NCBI GenBank assembly: GCA_030152125.1
Contig: JASLIR010000079.1
Coordinates: 1-5,431 of the forward strand
DNA from: Alkanindiges sp.
GTDB lineage: Bacteria > Pseudomonadota > Gammaproteobacteria > Pseudomonadales > Moraxellaceae
Direction of reading: 5' to 3'
DNA: 5,431 nucleotides
Each line of letters starts with the position of its first letter. Position 1 is the stretch's first letter. The notes beneath the pieces were generated by a model. It saw nothing but the letters and a program-made list of their open reading frames with translations. It was not told the DNA's origin and ran no database searches. Shown here one piece after another: positions 5,210 to 5,431 of the stretch. Both the position numbers and the translations under genes were made by a program.

Positions 5210-5431
5210 TTAGGACTGTTTGGAGGGCAGGCCCAGTTTCACTGCCTTTTCACACAACTGCTTCTGGTTTAAATAAAGCTGCTGCTTTTCAGCCGCAGAC
5301 TCCGGGCGTTCCAGCAAGGCACGCGCCCACACATCAAAAGACAGTAAGGCGCCCTTACAGATCGTGTATTGATCCCCTACCACACTGTCGGTCTGCTTTA
5401 CATCCATACGCCATTGCACCAGTAACTCACG
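5210..5431 (-). CDS. C-terminal part of an unrecognised protein, cut by the window edge
   Basis: The frame is open from the right edge to a TAA at 5210-5212, giving 73 visible C-terminal residues. The first codons at the edge (RELL) continue upstream of an internal GTG at 5419, so the true start is most likely outside the window. The visible part is hydrophilic and probably helical: RELLVQWRMDVKQTDSVVG, then DQYTICKGALLSFDVWARAL, then a Glu/Gln/Lys-rich helix (ESAAEKQQLYLNQKQLCEKA) and a short polar end. There is no membrane segment in view and two Cys are present. I recognise no family. Codon use and composition look like those of the neighbours, and the gene faces rsmD with a 29-base gap, which supports a real convergent gene. 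Confidence 0.65.
   Translation of the reverse strand, partial: RELLVQWRMDVKQTDSVVGDQYTICKGALLSFDVWARALLERPESAAEKQQLYLNQKQLCEKAVKLGLPSKQS

Overview
The window looks like chromosomal DNA from a gammaproteobacterium of the family Moraxellaceae (Acinetobacter, Alkanindiges and relatives). The main reason is the PBP2 protein, which resembles Acinetobacter PBP2 from memory in its first residues (MKRPFPFKNIQ), around its catalytic motifs and in its GGGLMTAGIKP tail. The mrdA-rsmD adjacency also fits my recollection of that family. Base composition looks balanced, just under half G+C by eye, which is higher than typical Acinetobacter. The genus is inference; no alignment was run.

Layout: 1-131 is AT-rich non-coding DNA with small repeats and no demonstrable gene. 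Two minus-strand genes follow, reading right to left: an SSS-family sodium/solute symporter (787-2325) and, 118 bases downstream of it, a small secreted, probably outer-membrane beta-barrel protein (132-668). A divergent intergenic region (2326-2570) separates these from a plus-strand pair: mrdA, encoding the elongation transpeptidase PBP2 (2571-4628), and rsmD, encoding a 16S rRNA guanine methyltransferase (4632-5180), only 3 bases apart and probably co-transcribed. A minus-strand gene of unknown function enters from the right edge and ends at 5210, convergent with rsmD.

The divergent region is the most structured part. It appears to carry back-to-back sigma70-type promoters whose -35 boxes form an inverted repeat, with a good TTGACA box facing mrdA. 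Two perfect hairpins would lie in the symporter leader RNA. A third hairpin and a nine-codon minicistron lie just ahead of mrdA, which has no visible Shine-Dalgarno sequence. PBP2 acts in lateral-wall peptidoglycan synthesis and RsmD in ribosome maturation, so the pair is a housekeeping unit. The symporter and barrel protein look like envelope transport genes with no evident functional link to it. I see no mobile element, CRISPR array, tRNA, rRNA or defence-type system.
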